From positions 1 to 64,000 of the forward strand of contig NZ_FCOE02000007.1 in the NCBI RefSeq assembly GCF_001544915.2: DNA of 64,000 bases. Direction: 5' to 3'. Position 1 is the stretch's first letter. Each line of letters opens with the position of its first letter. The notes beneath the pieces are model-generated. The model made no database searches. It was given only the letters and a program-made list of their open reading frames with translations, and was not told the DNA's origin. This DNA is from Caballeronia pedi (GTDB lineage Bacteria; Pseudomonadota; Gammaproteobacteria; Burkholderiales; Burkholderiaceae). A program made the position numbers and the translations under genes. Below, in pieces: positions 1 to 9,404 of the stretch.

Positions 1-75
1 CTGCTTTCTTTGGTTACTTTCTTTGCAGCAGCAAAGAAAGTGACTGCCGCCCCGCACAGGGGCAACGCTTATAGA
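1..75. repeat. Dispersed Burkholderia-type hairpin repeat
   Basis: Positions 16-41 form an inverted repeat with 11-bp arms (ACTTTCTTTGC / GCAAAGAAAGT) around AGCA. It is followed by a GC-rich stretch containing CCCCGCACAGGGG. From memory, this hairpin with its flank occurs many times between genes in Burkholderia-group genomes. No second copy was seen in this window. The copy is cut by the window edge, so its true left boundary is unknown. It probably marks the gap before the fhc operon. Confidence 0.6.
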
Positions 76-162
76 CCGACGCGAAAACGGGATCCGGCGA
101 AAAACAAGCGCAAGCAAAAGCAGAACCCAAAACCGGCATAAGCCTTGCTTTAAAGCACGACC

Positions 163-1425
163 ATGCCCGCCACCCCCACAACACAGAACCCACAGGCCGC
201 AGCCCCGAAAACCTGGACCTGCCCGTTCTGCCCAATGCTATGCGACGACATCACGCTCGCACCCACCGCCGACCGCGGCCTGTCAGCACCGCAAACCGCC
301 TGCGAAAGGCTAAAGGCATCACTTGCCCAAGTCAGCCCACACGACGCAAGTCGAAGCCCAACGATCGACGCTCAACCCACCGATCTCGTGTCGGCGCTCT
401 CGCGAGCCGTGGCGATCCTGTCCAGCGCACGGCGGCCGCTTTTCGGTGGACTCGCGACCGACGTAGCCGGCGCACGCGCACTCTATGAACTCGCGGCGCA
501 ACACGGCGCCATCCTCGATCATCTGCACGGCGACACGCTCGCCGACAGCAACCGCGCCATGCAAGACCGCGGCGCCTTCTTCACGACGCTCTCGGAAGTG
601 CGCTCACGCGCCGATCTCGTCATCGTGTTCGCATGCGAGCCATCGCGGCGCTATCCACGCTTCTACGAGCGCGCAATCGGCGCAGGACGCGACGTGAGCA
701 TCGTATTCGTCGGATGTGACATCGACAAAGCAGCGAACGCGCGGACCGAATCGATCCTGCGCGAAACCGATCCCTTCGATACGCTCGCGCTCTGGTCCGC
801 GCACGTCGAAGGCGGCCGCCCCATTTCGACGCCCGAACTCGTCGCGCTGACTGAGCGCATCCATTCCGCGCAATACACCGCGTTCATCTACGAGCCTTCG
901 ACGCTGTCGATGAAACATGCGGCGCTCGCAATCGAAGCATTGCAACGCATCGTGAAAGCGCTCAACCGCACCGCACGCGCCGGCGCGCTCGCCTTGACCG
1001 GCGACGACGGCGCCGCCTCCGTCAATCAGACCGTCACGTGGCTTTCGGGCTTTCCGCTGCGCACGCGCGTCGCGTATGGCCTGCCGCTCGATCACGATGC
1101 ACATCGCTATCGCACCGAAACGCTACTGAGCCGCGGCGAAACCGATGCGCTCGTCTGGATCTCGAGCTTCATGCCCGAGCCCTTGCCCGCATCGCTCGAT
1201 GACCGCGTGCCCGCGATCATCCTCGGCCATCCGTCGATGCAACTGTCCGCGCGCAAGGGCACGACCGTCTTCATCCCTGTCGCGATACCGGGCATCGACA
1301 GCGGTGGACATCTGTTTCGCATCGATACCTCGGTTGTCGCGCCGCTCGCCGCCGCGCGCGATACCGGCCTGCCGACGGTCGCATCGATCGCGTCGCGGCT
1401 CGCGCAGGCAGGGAGGCCGTCATGA
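163..1425 (+). CDS. fhcB: Formyltransferase/hydrolase complex subunit B (formylmethanofuran dehydrogenase B-like)
   Basis: This is the FhcB subunit of the four-subunit Fhc complex, which converts formyl-H4MPT to formate in cytoplasmic formaldehyde oxidation. The 420-residue protein opens with a Cys motif (C20-x2-C23-x3-C27, TCPFCPMLCDD), the remnant of the 4Fe-4S site of archaeal FwdB. It is much like the short methylotroph FhcB proteins, which are thought to be structural rather than redox-active. The stop overlaps the fhcA start (ATGA), so the two are probably translationally coupled. The start at 163 has no strong ribosome binding site, but no better in-frame start precedes the Cys motif. 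Order fhcB-A-D-C matches methylotrophic bacteria. Confidence 0.93.
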   Translation: MPATPTTQNPQAAAPKTWTCPFCPMLCDDITLAPTADRGLSAPQTACERLKASLAQVSPHDASRSPTIDAQPTDLVSALSRAVAILSSARRPLFGGLATDVAGARALYELAAQHGAILDHLHGDTLADSNRAMQDRGAFFTTLSEVRSRADLVIVFACEPSRRYPRFYERAIGAGRDVSIVFVGCDIDKAANARTESILRETDPFDTLALWSAHVEGGRPISTPELVALTERIHSAQYTAFIYEPSTLSMKHAALAIEALQRIVKALNRTARAGALALTGDDGAASVNQTVTWLSGFPLRTRVAYGLPLDHDAHRYRTETLLSRGETDALVWISSFMPEPLPASLDDRVPAIILGHPSMQLSARKGTTVFIPVAIPGIDSGGHLFRIDTSVVAPLAAARDTGLPTVASIASRLAQAGRPS

Positions 1426-3122
1426 GCCTCACGCGCCTCAAAGGCGGCACGCTCTACGATCCGGCGAACGGCGTGAATGGCGAAAAGCGCGATATCTATT
1501 TCCTCGACGGCCGTATCGTCGATAACGCGAAAGGCGAAACCATAGCGCCCGACCGCGATTTCGACGCGAACGGCATGGTCGTGATGGCGGGCGGCATCGA
1601 TCTGCATTCGCATATCGGCGGCGGCAAGACAAATCTGTCGCGCCTGCTGCTGCCGGAAGATCATCGCGACGATCCGCGCGCCGTGCCCGATCGCCCGAAC
1701 GAAGGCCGCTACATGCGCCTGCCCTCGTGCGGCACGTGTGCGCCGGGCACGCTTGCGGCCGGCTACCGCTATGCGGAAATGGGCTACACGGCCGCATTCG
1801 AGCCCGCGATGATCGCATCGAACGCGCGCCACGCGCATCTGGAAATGGGCGACACGCCGATCATCGATCACGGCGCCTACGTGATGATGGGCAACGACGA
1901 ACTCTTCCTGCAGATGCTCGCCGCGAACGAAGACTTCGAGCGCCTGCGCGATTACGTCGGCTGGACCATCGATTCGAGCAAGGCGCTCGGCGTGAAAGTA
2001 GTGAATCCCGGCGGCATCTCGGCGTTCAAGTTCAATCAGCGCTCGCTCGATGTCGATGAAAGGCACGTGCATTACGGCATCACGCCGCGCGATGTCCTCA
2101 AGACGCTCACGCGCGCACTCACCGATCTGCGCGTGCCGCATCCGCTGCACGTCCACGCGAGCAATCTCGGCGTGCCCGGCAATCTCGAATCGACGATCAG
2201 GACGATGGACACGGCAGAAGGTCTGCCCATTCATCTGACGCATATCCAGTTCCACAGCTACGGCACCGAAGGCCCGCGCAAGTTTTCATCCGGCGCGCGC
2301 GCGATCGCCGAAGCGGTGAACGCGCGGCCCAACGTGACGATCGATGTCGGCCAGATCATCTTCGGCCAGACCGTCACCGCATCCGGCGACACCATGATGC
2401 AGTTCAAGAACGCGCCGATGGCCCGGCCGCGCAAATGGGTGCTCGGCGATATCGAATGCGATGCGGGCTGCGGCGTCGTGCCGTTCAAGTATCGCGAGCA
2501 AAGCTTCGTGAACGCGCTGCAATGGATCATCGGGCTGGAAATCTTCCTGCTCGTCGACGACCCGTGGCGCGTGTCGATGACGACCGATCATCCGAATGGC
2601 GCGCCCTTCACGAGCTATCCGCATCTGATCCGTCTTCTGATGGACAAGTCCTTCCGCGACGCGCAACTCGACACCCTTCAAGCCGATGCGAAGACCGCGA
2701 GCGCGTTGAGCGAAATCACGCGCGAGTTCTCGCTGTACGACATCGCGATCATCACGCGCGCCGGTCCCGCGAAGCTGCTGGGTCTCACTGATCGCGGCCA
2801 TCTCGGCGCGGGCGCGGCGGCGGATATCGCCGTGTATCGCGACGACGCCGATCGCGAACGCATGTTCACATCGCCCGCGTATGTATTCAAGGACGGCGCG
2901 CTGATCGCGCGCGACGGCACGCTGCTCGCGACGCCCACGGGCGGCATTCATTACGTCAGCCCCGAGTACGACCGCGCGATCGAAAAGCGCGTGCGCGACT
3001 ACGCGCAGGCGAATCTCGCGACGCGCTTCGAGAACATCGCGATCGGCGACGACGAAATCTGCGCATGCTGCAACGGCGGCAGGCTGCTGCCGGTTGCATG
3101 CTTCGCCGCGAGCGGAGGCTAA
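1422..3122 (+). CDS. fhcA: Formyltransferase/hydrolase complex subunit A (amidohydrolase)
   Basis: FhcA is the hydrolytic subunit that releases formate from formyl-methanofuran(-like) carrier. The 566-residue protein has amidohydrolase-fold signatures: an HSH metal motif (H62, H64), a later HVHASN segment, THIQFHSYG, and a TTDHPNGAPF loop near the C-terminal half where the metal-binding Asp lies. Length fits bacterial FhcA. The start overlaps fhcB by four bases, and the stop is followed after five bases by fhcD. All expected amidohydrolase histidines are present, so it is presumably active. Confidence 0.95.
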   Translation: MSLTRLKGGTLYDPANGVNGEKRDIYFLDGRIVDNAKGETIAPDRDFDANGMVVMAGGIDLHSHIGGGKTNLSRLLLPEDHRDDPRAVPDRPNEGRYMRLPSCGTCAPGTLAAGYRYAEMGYTAAFEPAMIASNARHAHLEMGDTPIIDHGAYVMMGNDELFLQMLAANEDFERLRDYVGWTIDSSKALGVKVVNPGGISAFKFNQRSLDVDERHVHYGITPRDVLKTLTRALTDLRVPHPLHVHASNLGVPGNLESTIRTMDTAEGLPIHLTHIQFHSYGTEGPRKFSSGARAIAEAVNARPNVTIDVGQIIFGQTVTASGDTMMQFKNAPMARPRKWVLGDIECDAGCGVVPFKYREQSFVNALQWIIGLEIFLLVDDPWRVSMTTDHPNGAPFTSYPHLIRLLMDKSFRDAQLDTLQADAKTASALSEITREFSLYDIAIITRAGPAKLLGLTDRGHLGAGAAADIAVYRDDADRERMFTSPAYVFKDGALIARDGTLLATPTGGIHYVSPEYDRAIEKRVRDYAQANLATRFENIAIGDDEICACCNGGRLLPVACFAASGG

Positions 3123-3127
3123 AGCGC

Positions 3128-4069
3128 ATGCGCATCAACGACACGCAGATCGACGACACCTTCGCCGAAGCCTTTCCGATGAAGGCGACACGCCTCGTCA
3201 TCACCGCGCATACGCCGACCTGGGCGCGGCATGCGGCCAATTCGCTGACGGGCTTCGCCACGTCCGTCATCGATTGCGGCTGCGAAGCGGGCATCGAGCG
3301 CGATCTTTCAGGCGACGAAACGCCCGATGGCAGGCCAGGCGTCGCGGTGCTGATCTTCGCGATATCGTCGAAGGAACTGGCCAAGCAGATCGCGCGGCGC
3401 GTAGGGCAATGCGTGCTGACATGCCCGACCACGGCCGTGTTCGGCGGCATCGATCCGGCGACGACGCGCGCGCCGCTCTCCGACAATGCGCCGCTCGGCG
3501 CGGGCCTGCGCTTCTTCGGCGATGGCTATCAGATATCGAAAGTGCTGGACGGCACACGCTACTGGCGCGTGCCCGTGATGGACGGTGAATTCGTCTGCGA
3601 AGAATTCACCGCGACGGTGAAAGCGGTCGGCGGCGGCAATCTGCTGTTTCTCGCGCGCGACACGGACAGCGCGTTGCACGCCGCCGAATCCGCCGTTGCC
3701 GCGATGCACGCGTTGCCGAACATCATCACGCCGTTTCCGGGCGGCGTGGTGCGCTCGGGATCGAAGATCGGCTCGAAGTACGCGGGCGCGAGCGCGTCCA
3801 CCAACGATGCGTTCTGCCCGACGCTCGTCGGCTTGTCGAAGAAGAGCGAGCTGACGCCGGATGTCGCGTGCGTGCTCGAAATCGTGATCGACGGACTCAC
3901 CGACGCCGATGTCGGCGCGGCCATGACAGCGGGCATCGCGGCCGCGACGAAGATCGGACGCGCGGGCGGCGTGCTGCGCATTTCCGCCGGCAATTACGGC
4001 GGCAAGCTCGGGCCGTATCACTTCAAGCTGCATGAATTGTCGAAGGATATCGACGGGAGCCGCGCATGA
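3128..4069 (+). CDS. fhcD: Formylmethanofuran--tetrahydromethanopterin N-formyltransferase
   Basis: FhcD (Ftr homologue) moves the formyl group between H4MPT and the methanofuran-type carrier bound in the Fhc complex. The reading frame is open further upstream inside fhcA, but the start at 3128 (MRINDTQIDDTFAEAFPMKA) lies five bases after the fhcA stop and matches the usual family N-terminus, giving 313 residues. Conserved stretches include TPFPGGVVRSGSKIGSKY and the C-terminal AGNYGGKLGPYHFKL. It overlaps fhcC by ATGA, consistent with one mRNA and fixed subunit stoichiometry. Confidence 0.95.
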   Translation: MRINDTQIDDTFAEAFPMKATRLVITAHTPTWARHAANSLTGFATSVIDCGCEAGIERDLSGDETPDGRPGVAVLIFAISSKELAKQIARRVGQCVLTCPTTAVFGGIDPATTRAPLSDNAPLGAGLRFFGDGYQISKVLDGTRYWRVPVMDGEFVCEEFTATVKAVGGGNLLFLARDTDSALHAAESAVAAMHALPNIITPFPGGVVRSGSKIGSKYAGASASTNDAFCPTLVGLSKKSELTPDVACVLEIVIDGLTDADVGAAMTAGIAAATKIGRAGGVLRISAGNYGGKLGPYHFKLHELSKDIDGSRA

Positions 4070-4887
4070 ACGCGATCACGTTGCGCGTAAAAAGTGCGCC
4101 GGACTTTCGCGTCGACGGGTCGAAATTACTGCCTGCGTCGCTCGCGGCGGTGTCGCGGACCGAGTTGCCGCGCATCATGCTGCAAGGCGCGGGCGAGACG
4201 TGCGCGCTCGGCGATCTCTTCGATATCGCGCTGGTACAAGCCGACACGCCCGCGCTCACGATCGAAGGCGACGCGCGCTGGCTCGACAACATCGGCGCGA
4301 ACATGGATCAAGGCACGCTGACGGTGCATGGCGCGACGGGCGACCATGCGGGCATGAAGATGTCCGGCGGCGAGTTACGCATATATGGCGATGCGGGCGC
4401 GTACAGCGCGTGCGAAATGCACGGCGGACGGCTCTCGATTCACGGTAACGCCGGCGATTTCGCCGCGGCGGCGCTGCCCGGCGACATGGAAGGCATGACC
4501 GGCGGCACGCTCGCGATTCACGGCAACGCGGGCGCGCGTCTCGCGGACCGCATGCGGCGCGGCACGGTGCTCGTCGCGGGCGATGCGGGCGATTTCGCGG
4601 CGTCGCGCCTCGTCGCGGGCACGGTCTGCATCGGCGGAAAAGTGGGCGCACACTTGGGATACGGCATGCGGCGCGGCACGCTGTTGCTGACAGACGCGCC
4701 ATCTCGAATCCCGCCGACCTTCACCGAAGGCGGGCGCGGTTTCGACGTGTTCTGGCTGCTGCTCACGCGCATGCTCGCGCGCGAGATCGCACCCTTTTCA
4801 CAACTCGCGGGCAAGATGTTGCCGCGGCGCTACGCGGGCGACCTCGCGGTGGATGGACGGGGGGAATTGCTGATCGCCAATCGCTAG
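4066..4887 (+). CDS. fhcC: Formyltransferase/hydrolase complex subunit C
   Basis: FhcC is the right-handed beta-helix scaffold subunit, related to the C-terminal domain of the glutamate synthase large subunit. The 273-residue protein carries many GxxGxxxG turns (for example HGATGDHAGMKMSGGELRIY and HGNAGDFAAAALPGDMEGM) spaced as expected for a parallel beta-helix. It is the last gene of the fhc set. A 62-base gap separates it from the cytochrome b561 gene, so the operon may continue. Confidence 0.93.
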   Translation: MNAITLRVKSAPDFRVDGSKLLPASLAAVSRTELPRIMLQGAGETCALGDLFDIALVQADTPALTIEGDARWLDNIGANMDQGTLTVHGATGDHAGMKMSGGELRIYGDAGAYSACEMHGGRLSIHGNAGDFAAAALPGDMEGMTGGTLAIHGNAGARLADRMRRGTVLVAGDAGDFAASRLVAGTVCIGGKVGAHLGYGMRRGTLLLTDAPSRIPPTFTEGGRGFDVFWLLLTRMLAREIAPFSQLAGKMLPRRYAGDLAVDGRGELLIANR

Positions 4888-4949
4888 CCTGGCGATAAAA
4901 ATGGACCTGTATCCTGGAGAACGAAAATCATTTTCACGGGAGAGATGTC

Positions 4950-5522
4950 ATGAGCACTGCGCGGACCAACGCAACGTCACGCAACGGCGGCATCGATGCC
5001 GCGGGCGAACGCTACGCACGCCCGTTGATCGCGCTGCACTGGCTGATCGCGATTGCGATCATCGCGATGCTGTGTGTCGGCTTCTATATGGTCGGGCTGC
5101 CGCGCGGCCTGCCGTTCAAGTCGGACCTCATCAACTTCCATAAGTCGCTTGGAATCACGGTTTTCCTGCTGGTGCTGATGCGCATCCTGGTACGCCTGGC
5201 TTATGGCCGGCCGCCTCTGCCGCCGATGCCGACGTGGCAACGCGCCGCCGCGAGCATTACGCAGGCTCTTTTATACGTAGGCATGGTAGGGATGCCGCTC
5301 ACCGGTTATCTCGGCTCGTCGTTCAACAAGTTCGGCACGAAGTTCTGGGGTCTCGCGCTGCCTCAATGGGGCTGGGACGACAAGCATCTGCGCGAGATTT
5401 TCTTCGGCATCCACGGGACGATCGCGTGGATCATGGCCGCGCTGATCGTGGTGCATTTTCTCGGCGCGATGAAACATCAACTGGTCGATCGCGACGGACT
5501 CCTGCGGAGGATGCTGCCTTGA
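4950..5522 (+). CDS. Cytochrome b561-type membrane protein
   Basis: The 190-residue protein has four predicted membrane segments and histidines positioned as di-heme b ligands: [28 protein letters not shown] and [12 protein letters not shown]. The family moves electrons across or within the inner membrane between quinone and a periplasmic or cytoplasmic partner. GGGAGAG lies seven bases before the ATG. The stop overlaps the TTG start of pqqB, so it is in the pqq transcription unit. A plausible but unproven role is re-oxidation of a PQQ enzyme or its electron acceptor. Confidence 0.88.
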   Translation: MSTARTNATSRNGGIDAAGERYARPLIALHWLIAIAIIAMLCVGFYMVGLPRGLPFKSDLINFHKSLGITVFLLVLMRILVRLAYGRPPLPPMPTWQRAAASITQALLYVGMVGMPLTGYLGSSFNKFGTKFWGLALPQWGWDDKHLREIFFGIHGTIAWIMAALIVVHFLGAMKHQLVDRDGLLRRMLP

Positions 5523-6439
5523 AAATTCGCGTGCTGGGTTCATCGGCGGGCGGCGGCTTTCCGCAATGGAACTGCAACTGCCGCAATTGCGACGGCGTGC
5601 GGCGCGGCGCCATCGCGGCGCGTGCGCGCACGCAATCGTCCATTGCTGTTACCGATAACGGCGAGGACTGGCTGCTCGTCAACGCATCGCCGGACATACT
5701 CGCGCAGATCGCGGCGAATCCCGAGTTGCAGCCCGCGCGCCGCGTGCGCGACACCGGCATCGCCGCCGTCATCACGATGGATGCGCAAATCGATCACGTC
5801 ACCGGTCTTCTGATGCTGCGCGAGCGCGGCACGCCGCTGCCGCTCTATACGACCGACGCCGTGTGGCAGGACCTCTCGACGGGCTTTCCGGTCACGTCGA
5901 TTCTCGCGCATTACTGCGGCGTCGAGCACAGGCGCATCGCGCTCGATGGCGCATCGTTCAGCGTGCCGGAACTGCCGCGCGTGACCATCGACGCATTGCC
6001 GCTGTCGAGCAAGGCGCCGCCCTATTCGCCGCATCGCGACGCGCCGGAAACGGGCGACAACATCGGCCTCATGTTCACCAATACCGCGACGGGCAAACGC
6101 GCGTTCTATGCGCCGGGGCTCGGCGCGCTCGAAGCGCATGTGCTCGATGCGATGCGCGAAGCCGACCTGCTGCTCGTCGACGGCACCGTGTGGACCGACG
6201 ACGAAATGATTCGCCTCGGCCTCACGAAGAAGACCGGCAAGGATATGGGCCATCTCGCGCAGAGCGGCGCGGGCGGCATGATCGACGTGCTCGATTCGAT
6301 CGATCGCGCGGGCGTGCGCAAGGTGCTGATCCATATCAACAACACGAACCCGATCCTTATCGAGGACGGGCCGGAGAGGCGGATTCTGTCGGAGCACGGC
6401 ATCGAAGTCGCGCACGACGGCATGAGCTTCGAGCTATGA
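5519..6439 (+). CDS. pqqB: Pyrroloquinoline quinone biosynthesis protein PqqB
   Basis: PqqB is a metallo-beta-lactamase-fold enzyme that hydroxylates the tyrosine-derived moiety during PQQ synthesis. The frame stays open far upstream, but the family N-terminus ([20 protein letters not shown]) fixes a TTG start at 5519, overlapping the cytochrome b561 stop, with GGAGG about eight bases before it. The protein is then 306 residues, normal for PqqB. The early CNCRNC cysteine cluster and a C-terminal HINNTNPIL segment are typical. Confidence 0.95.
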   Translation: MKIRVLGSSAGGGFPQWNCNCRNCDGVRRGAIAARARTQSSIAVTDNGEDWLLVNASPDILAQIAANPELQPARRVRDTGIAAVITMDAQIDHVTGLLMLRERGTPLPLYTTDAVWQDLSTGFPVTSILAHYCGVEHRRIALDGASFSVPELPRVTIDALPLSSKAPPYSPHRDAPETGDNIGLMFTNTATGKRAFYAPGLGALEAHVLDAMREADLLLVDGTVWTDDEMIRLGLTKKTGKDMGHLAQSGAGGMIDVLDSIDRAGVRKVLIHINNTNPILIEDGPERRILSEHGIEVAHDGMSFEL

Positions 6440-6453
6440 CTGGAGACCGTTAG

Positions 6454-7200
6454 ATGTCCGATCCGATGCTCAACCCAAGCACAGGCCCGATCTTCACCGC
6501 GGTGAAGGACGACGGTCCCGCGTGGACGCGCGATGAATTCGAAGCGCAGTTGCGCGCGAAGGGCACGGCGTATCACATTCATCATCCGTTCAATGTGAAG
6601 ATGAATAGCGGCGGCTGTTCGAAGGAACAGATACGCGGCTGGGTCGCGAACCGCTTCTACTATCAGATCAACATTCCGCTGAAGGATGCGGCGGTGATGT
6701 CGAACTGTCCCGATCGCGAAACGCGGCGCCGCTGGGTGCTGCGCATCCTCGATCACGACGGTCAAGGCGATCAGCCCGGCGGCATCGAAGCATGGGCGCG
6801 CCTCGGCGATGCGGTCGGCCTCTCGCGCAACGATCTCTGGTCGCTGAAACTCGTGACGCCGGGCGTGCGCTTCGCCGTCGATGCATATGTGAACTTCGCG
6901 CGCCGCGCGCCGTGGCAGGAATCGGTGTGCTCGTCGCTCACGGAGATGTTCGCGCCGCAGATCCACAAGGATCGTCTTGCGACGTGGCCCGAACATTACA
7001 CATGGATCGAGCCTGAAGGACTTTCGTATTTCCGCTCGCGCGTGTCGCTTGCGCAGCGCGATGTCGAACATGGGCTCGAAGTGACGCTCGCGCATTTCAA
7101 AACGCGCGAGCAGCAACAGCGCGCGCTCGATATCCTGCAATTCAAGCTCGACATCCTCTGGACCATGCTCGATTCGATCGAAAAGGCCTTCCCGCAATGA
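6454..7200 (+). CDS. pqqC: Pyrroloquinoline-quinone synthase PqqC
   Basis: PqqC is the cofactor-free oxidase that carries out the final ring closure and eight-electron oxidation to PQQ. The 248-residue all-helical protein shows conserved family stretches: [37 protein letters not shown], and [17 protein letters not shown]. It starts 14 bases after pqqB and overlaps pqqD by ATGA. Length and motifs are complete, so an active enzyme is expected. Confidence 0.97.
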   Translation: MSDPMLNPSTGPIFTAVKDDGPAWTRDEFEAQLRAKGTAYHIHHPFNVKMNSGGCSKEQIRGWVANRFYYQINIPLKDAAVMSNCPDRETRRRWVLRILDHDGQGDQPGGIEAWARLGDAVGLSRNDLWSLKLVTPGVRFAVDAYVNFARRAPWQESVCSSLTEMFAPQIHKDRLATWPEHYTWIEPEGLSYFRSRVSLAQRDVEHGLEVTLAHFKTREQQQRALDILQFKLDILWTMLDSIEKAFPQ

Positions 7201-7505
7201 GCGACAGCAACCCGACCCAACGCAAGCAGGAAGCAGTCGAAGCGCCGGACGATTCGTTGCAGCCGAAACTGAAACGCCTGTTTCGTCTGCAATGGGAGCC
7301 GGCGCAGGATGCGCATGTGCTGCTCTATCCGGAAGGCATGGTGAAGCTCAATCAGAGCGCGGCGCAGATTCTCCTGCGCTGCGACGGCACGCGCGATATC
7401 CCGGCGCTCGTCGCGGATCTGGAGCAGGCGTTCAACGCGAGCAATCTCGGCGACGACGTGCGGGCGTTCATCGCCGGCGCGCGCGCACGAGGCTGGCTGG
7501 AGTAG
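7197..7505 (+). CDS. pqqD: PQQ biosynthesis peptide chaperone PqqD
   Basis: PqqD binds the PqqA precursor peptide and presents it to the radical-SAM enzyme PqqE. The 102-residue protein has the RiPP-recognition-element fold pattern: an N-terminal strand region ([18 protein letters not shown]) and the winged-helix part [21 protein letters not shown] charged 20-residue N-terminal extension makes it slightly longer than many PqqD proteins. It lies four bases before pqqE and is a separate protein, not fused to it. Confidence 0.95.
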   Translation: MSDSNPTQRKQEAVEAPDDSLQPKLKRLFRLQWEPAQDAHVLLYPEGMVKLNQSAAQILLRCDGTRDIPALVADLEQAFNASNLGDDVRAFIAGARARGWLE

Positions 7506-7509
7506 CATC

Positions 7510-8706
7510 ATGACCGACTTGTCCGAACCGATCGCAAAGCCCGAGCACGAAGGCGTGCCGATAGCGCCGCCATTGTGGCTGCTCGCGGAATTGACGTATC
7601 GCTGTCCGCTGCATTGCGTGTTCTGCTACAACCCGGTGAACTACGCCGATCACACGCGCGAACTCGACACCGATCAATGGATCGACGTATTGCGTCAGGC
7701 GCGCGCACTGGGCGCGGCGCAACTCGGCTTCTCGGGCGGCGAGCCGCTCTTGCGCGACGATCTCGAAACGCTCGTCGGCGAGGCGCGCAAGCTCGGCTTC
7801 TATACCAACCTCATCACGTCGGGCATCGGCCTGACGGAGAAGCGCATCAGCGCATTGCAGGACGCCGGACTCGATCACATCCAGCTTTCGTTTCAGGATT
7901 CATCGCAGGAGCTCAACGACTTTCTGTCCAGCACGAAGACCTTCGACTACAAGAAGCGCGTCGCGAGTCTCATCAAGGCGCACGGCTTTCCGATGGTGCT
8001 CAACTGCGTGCTGCATCGCTATAACCTGCCGCATATCGGGCGCATCATCGACATGGCGCTCGCGATGGACGCCGAGTATCTCGAACTCGCGAACACGCAG
8101 TATTACGGCTGGGCTCATACGAACCGCGCGCAGCTCATGCCGACCAAGCAGCAACTCGATGAAGCGGAGGCAATCGTCGAGCGCTATCGCGGCGAGATCG
8201 GCGACAGGTGCAAGATCTTTTTCGTCGTGCCCGATTACTACGAGCGCAGACCCAAGCGCTGCATGAACGGCTGGGGCTCGGTGTTTCTCGGCATCGCGCC
8301 CGATGGCGCCGCGCTGCCGTGCCATACCGCGCGCTCGCTGCCCGGCCTCACGTTTCCGAACGTCACCGAGATGCCGCTCAAGGACATCTGGTACGAGAGC
8401 GATGCGTTCAACCGTTTTCGCGGTTTCGGCTGGATGAAGGAGCCGTGCCGCAGTTGCGATGAAAAGGCCATCGACATGGGCGGCTGCCGCTGTCAGGCGT
8501 ATCTGCTGACGCAAGACCCCGCCAATGCCGACCCGGTGTGCGACAAGTCTCCGCATCACGAACGCGTGATCGAAGTCGTGCGCGCGGCGTCGCTCAGGCA
8601 GGCGCCGCAGGAACAGCCCATCGTCTTTCGCAACGATGCGAACTCGAAACGCATCGCGGCGCTTGCTCGCGGTAATGGTTCAGAAGAAGGAGAAAACCAG
8701 CCATGA
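7510..8706 (+). CDS. pqqE: PQQ biosynthesis radical SAM protein PqqE
   Basis: PqqE crosslinks the Glu and Tyr of PqqA. The 398-residue protein has the radical SAM cluster motif C32-x3-C36-x2-C39 (RCPLHCVFCYNP), the SAM-binding GFSGGEPLL, and a C-terminal SPASM region rich in cysteines (PCHTARSL, PCRSCDEKAIDMGGCRCQAY) for auxiliary Fe-S clusters. An extra 40-residue charged tail follows the SPASM domain. The stop overlaps the downstream LuxR-type regulator start (ATGA), tying regulator output to pqq translation. Confidence 0.97.
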   Translation: MTDLSEPIAKPEHEGVPIAPPLWLLAELTYRCPLHCVFCYNPVNYADHTRELDTDQWIDVLRQARALGAAQLGFSGGEPLLRDDLETLVGEARKLGFYTNLITSGIGLTEKRISALQDAGLDHIQLSFQDSSQELNDFLSSTKTFDYKKRVASLIKAHGFPMVLNCVLHRYNLPHIGRIIDMALAMDAEYLELANTQYYGWAHTNRAQLMPTKQQLDEAEAIVERYRGEIGDRCKIFFVVPDYYERRPKRCMNGWGSVFLGIAPDGAALPCHTARSLPGLTFPNVTEMPLKDIWYESDAFNRFRGFGWMKEPCRSCDEKAIDMGGCRCQAYLLTQDPANADPVCDKSPHHERVIEVVRAASLRQAPQEQPIVFRNDANSKRIAALARGNGSEEGENQP

Positions 8707-9404
8707 ATGCCGACATCTCCGTGCTGCTGGTGGACGATCACGCCGTCGTGCGTGAAGGCTACAAGCGTCTGCTCGAACTGAGTCCCGACGTGAGCGTCGC
8801 GGGCGAAGCGGCGAACGCGGCCGAGGCCTATCAGAAGTTTTGCGCGTTGCAGCCGGATGTCGTCGTGATGGATCTCGCGCTGCCCGGCGCGAGCGGCATC
8901 GAGGCGATGCGGCGCATGCTGGCGCGCGAGCCGCATGCGCGTGTGCTGATCTTCAGCGTGCACGAGGAAGCGATCTTCGTGCGCCGCGCGCTCGATGCCG
9001 GCGCGCGCGGCTATGTCACCAAGGCGAGCGCGCCCGACGTGCTCGTCGAAGCGGTGCGTGCGGTTGCGCGTCGCGTGTGTTATCTGAGTCCGGATATTTC
9101 ACAGGCGCTGGCGTTGCGCGCGACGATTCAGGAAGGGCCGCCGGGACGGCAACTGTCCGCGCGCGAGTTCGAGGTGCTGCGTCTGCTCGTGCAGGGTTAT
9201 ACGCTGCCGAGCATCGCGGAGAAGCTGGGTTTGAGTCAGAAAACGGTAGCGAATCATCAATCGGTGATCCGCCAGAAATTCGGCGCGGATAATGGCGTGC
9301 AGCTTGCGCAGATCGCGAATCGCCTCGGGCTTCACTTCGCCGATTTCGCTTCGTCGGCCGCTGCGTCGTTCGGGCCTGAAGTGGGCAACGGCAGCCCCGC
9401 CTGA
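8703..9404 (+). CDS. LuxR/NarL-family response regulator
   Basis: The 233-residue protein has an N-terminal receiver (acidic pair D11/D12, phospho-acceptor D57 in VVVMDLALPG) and a C-terminal LuxR helix-turn-helix (LSAREFEVLRLLVQGYTLPS then GLSQKTVANHQSVIRQKFG). It resembles the FlhR/MoxX group of regulators linked to methanol and formaldehyde genes (family knowledge). It is the last gene of the fhc-pqq run and overlaps pqqE by four bases. Its 3' end overlaps the convergent histidine kinase gene by 73 bases. The kinase is its probable partner. Confidence 0.92.
   Translation: MNADISVLLVDDHAVVREGYKRLLELSPDVSVAGEAANAAEAYQKFCALQPDVVVMDLALPGASGIEAMRRMLAREPHARVLIFSVHEEAIFVRRALDAGARGYVTKASAPDVLVEAVRAVARRVCYLSPDISQALALRATIQEGPPGRQLSAREFEVLRLLVQGYTLPSIAEKLGLSQKTVANHQSVIRQKFGADNGVQLAQIANRLGLHFADFASSAAASFGPEVGNGSPA

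Noticed and set aside
135-148. Possible sigma-54 promoter (GGCATAAGCCTTGC) before fhcB
   Set aside because: GG-N10-GC spacing is right, but several consensus bases differ and the start point would fall about three bases before the ATG, leaving no room for a leader or ribosome binding site.
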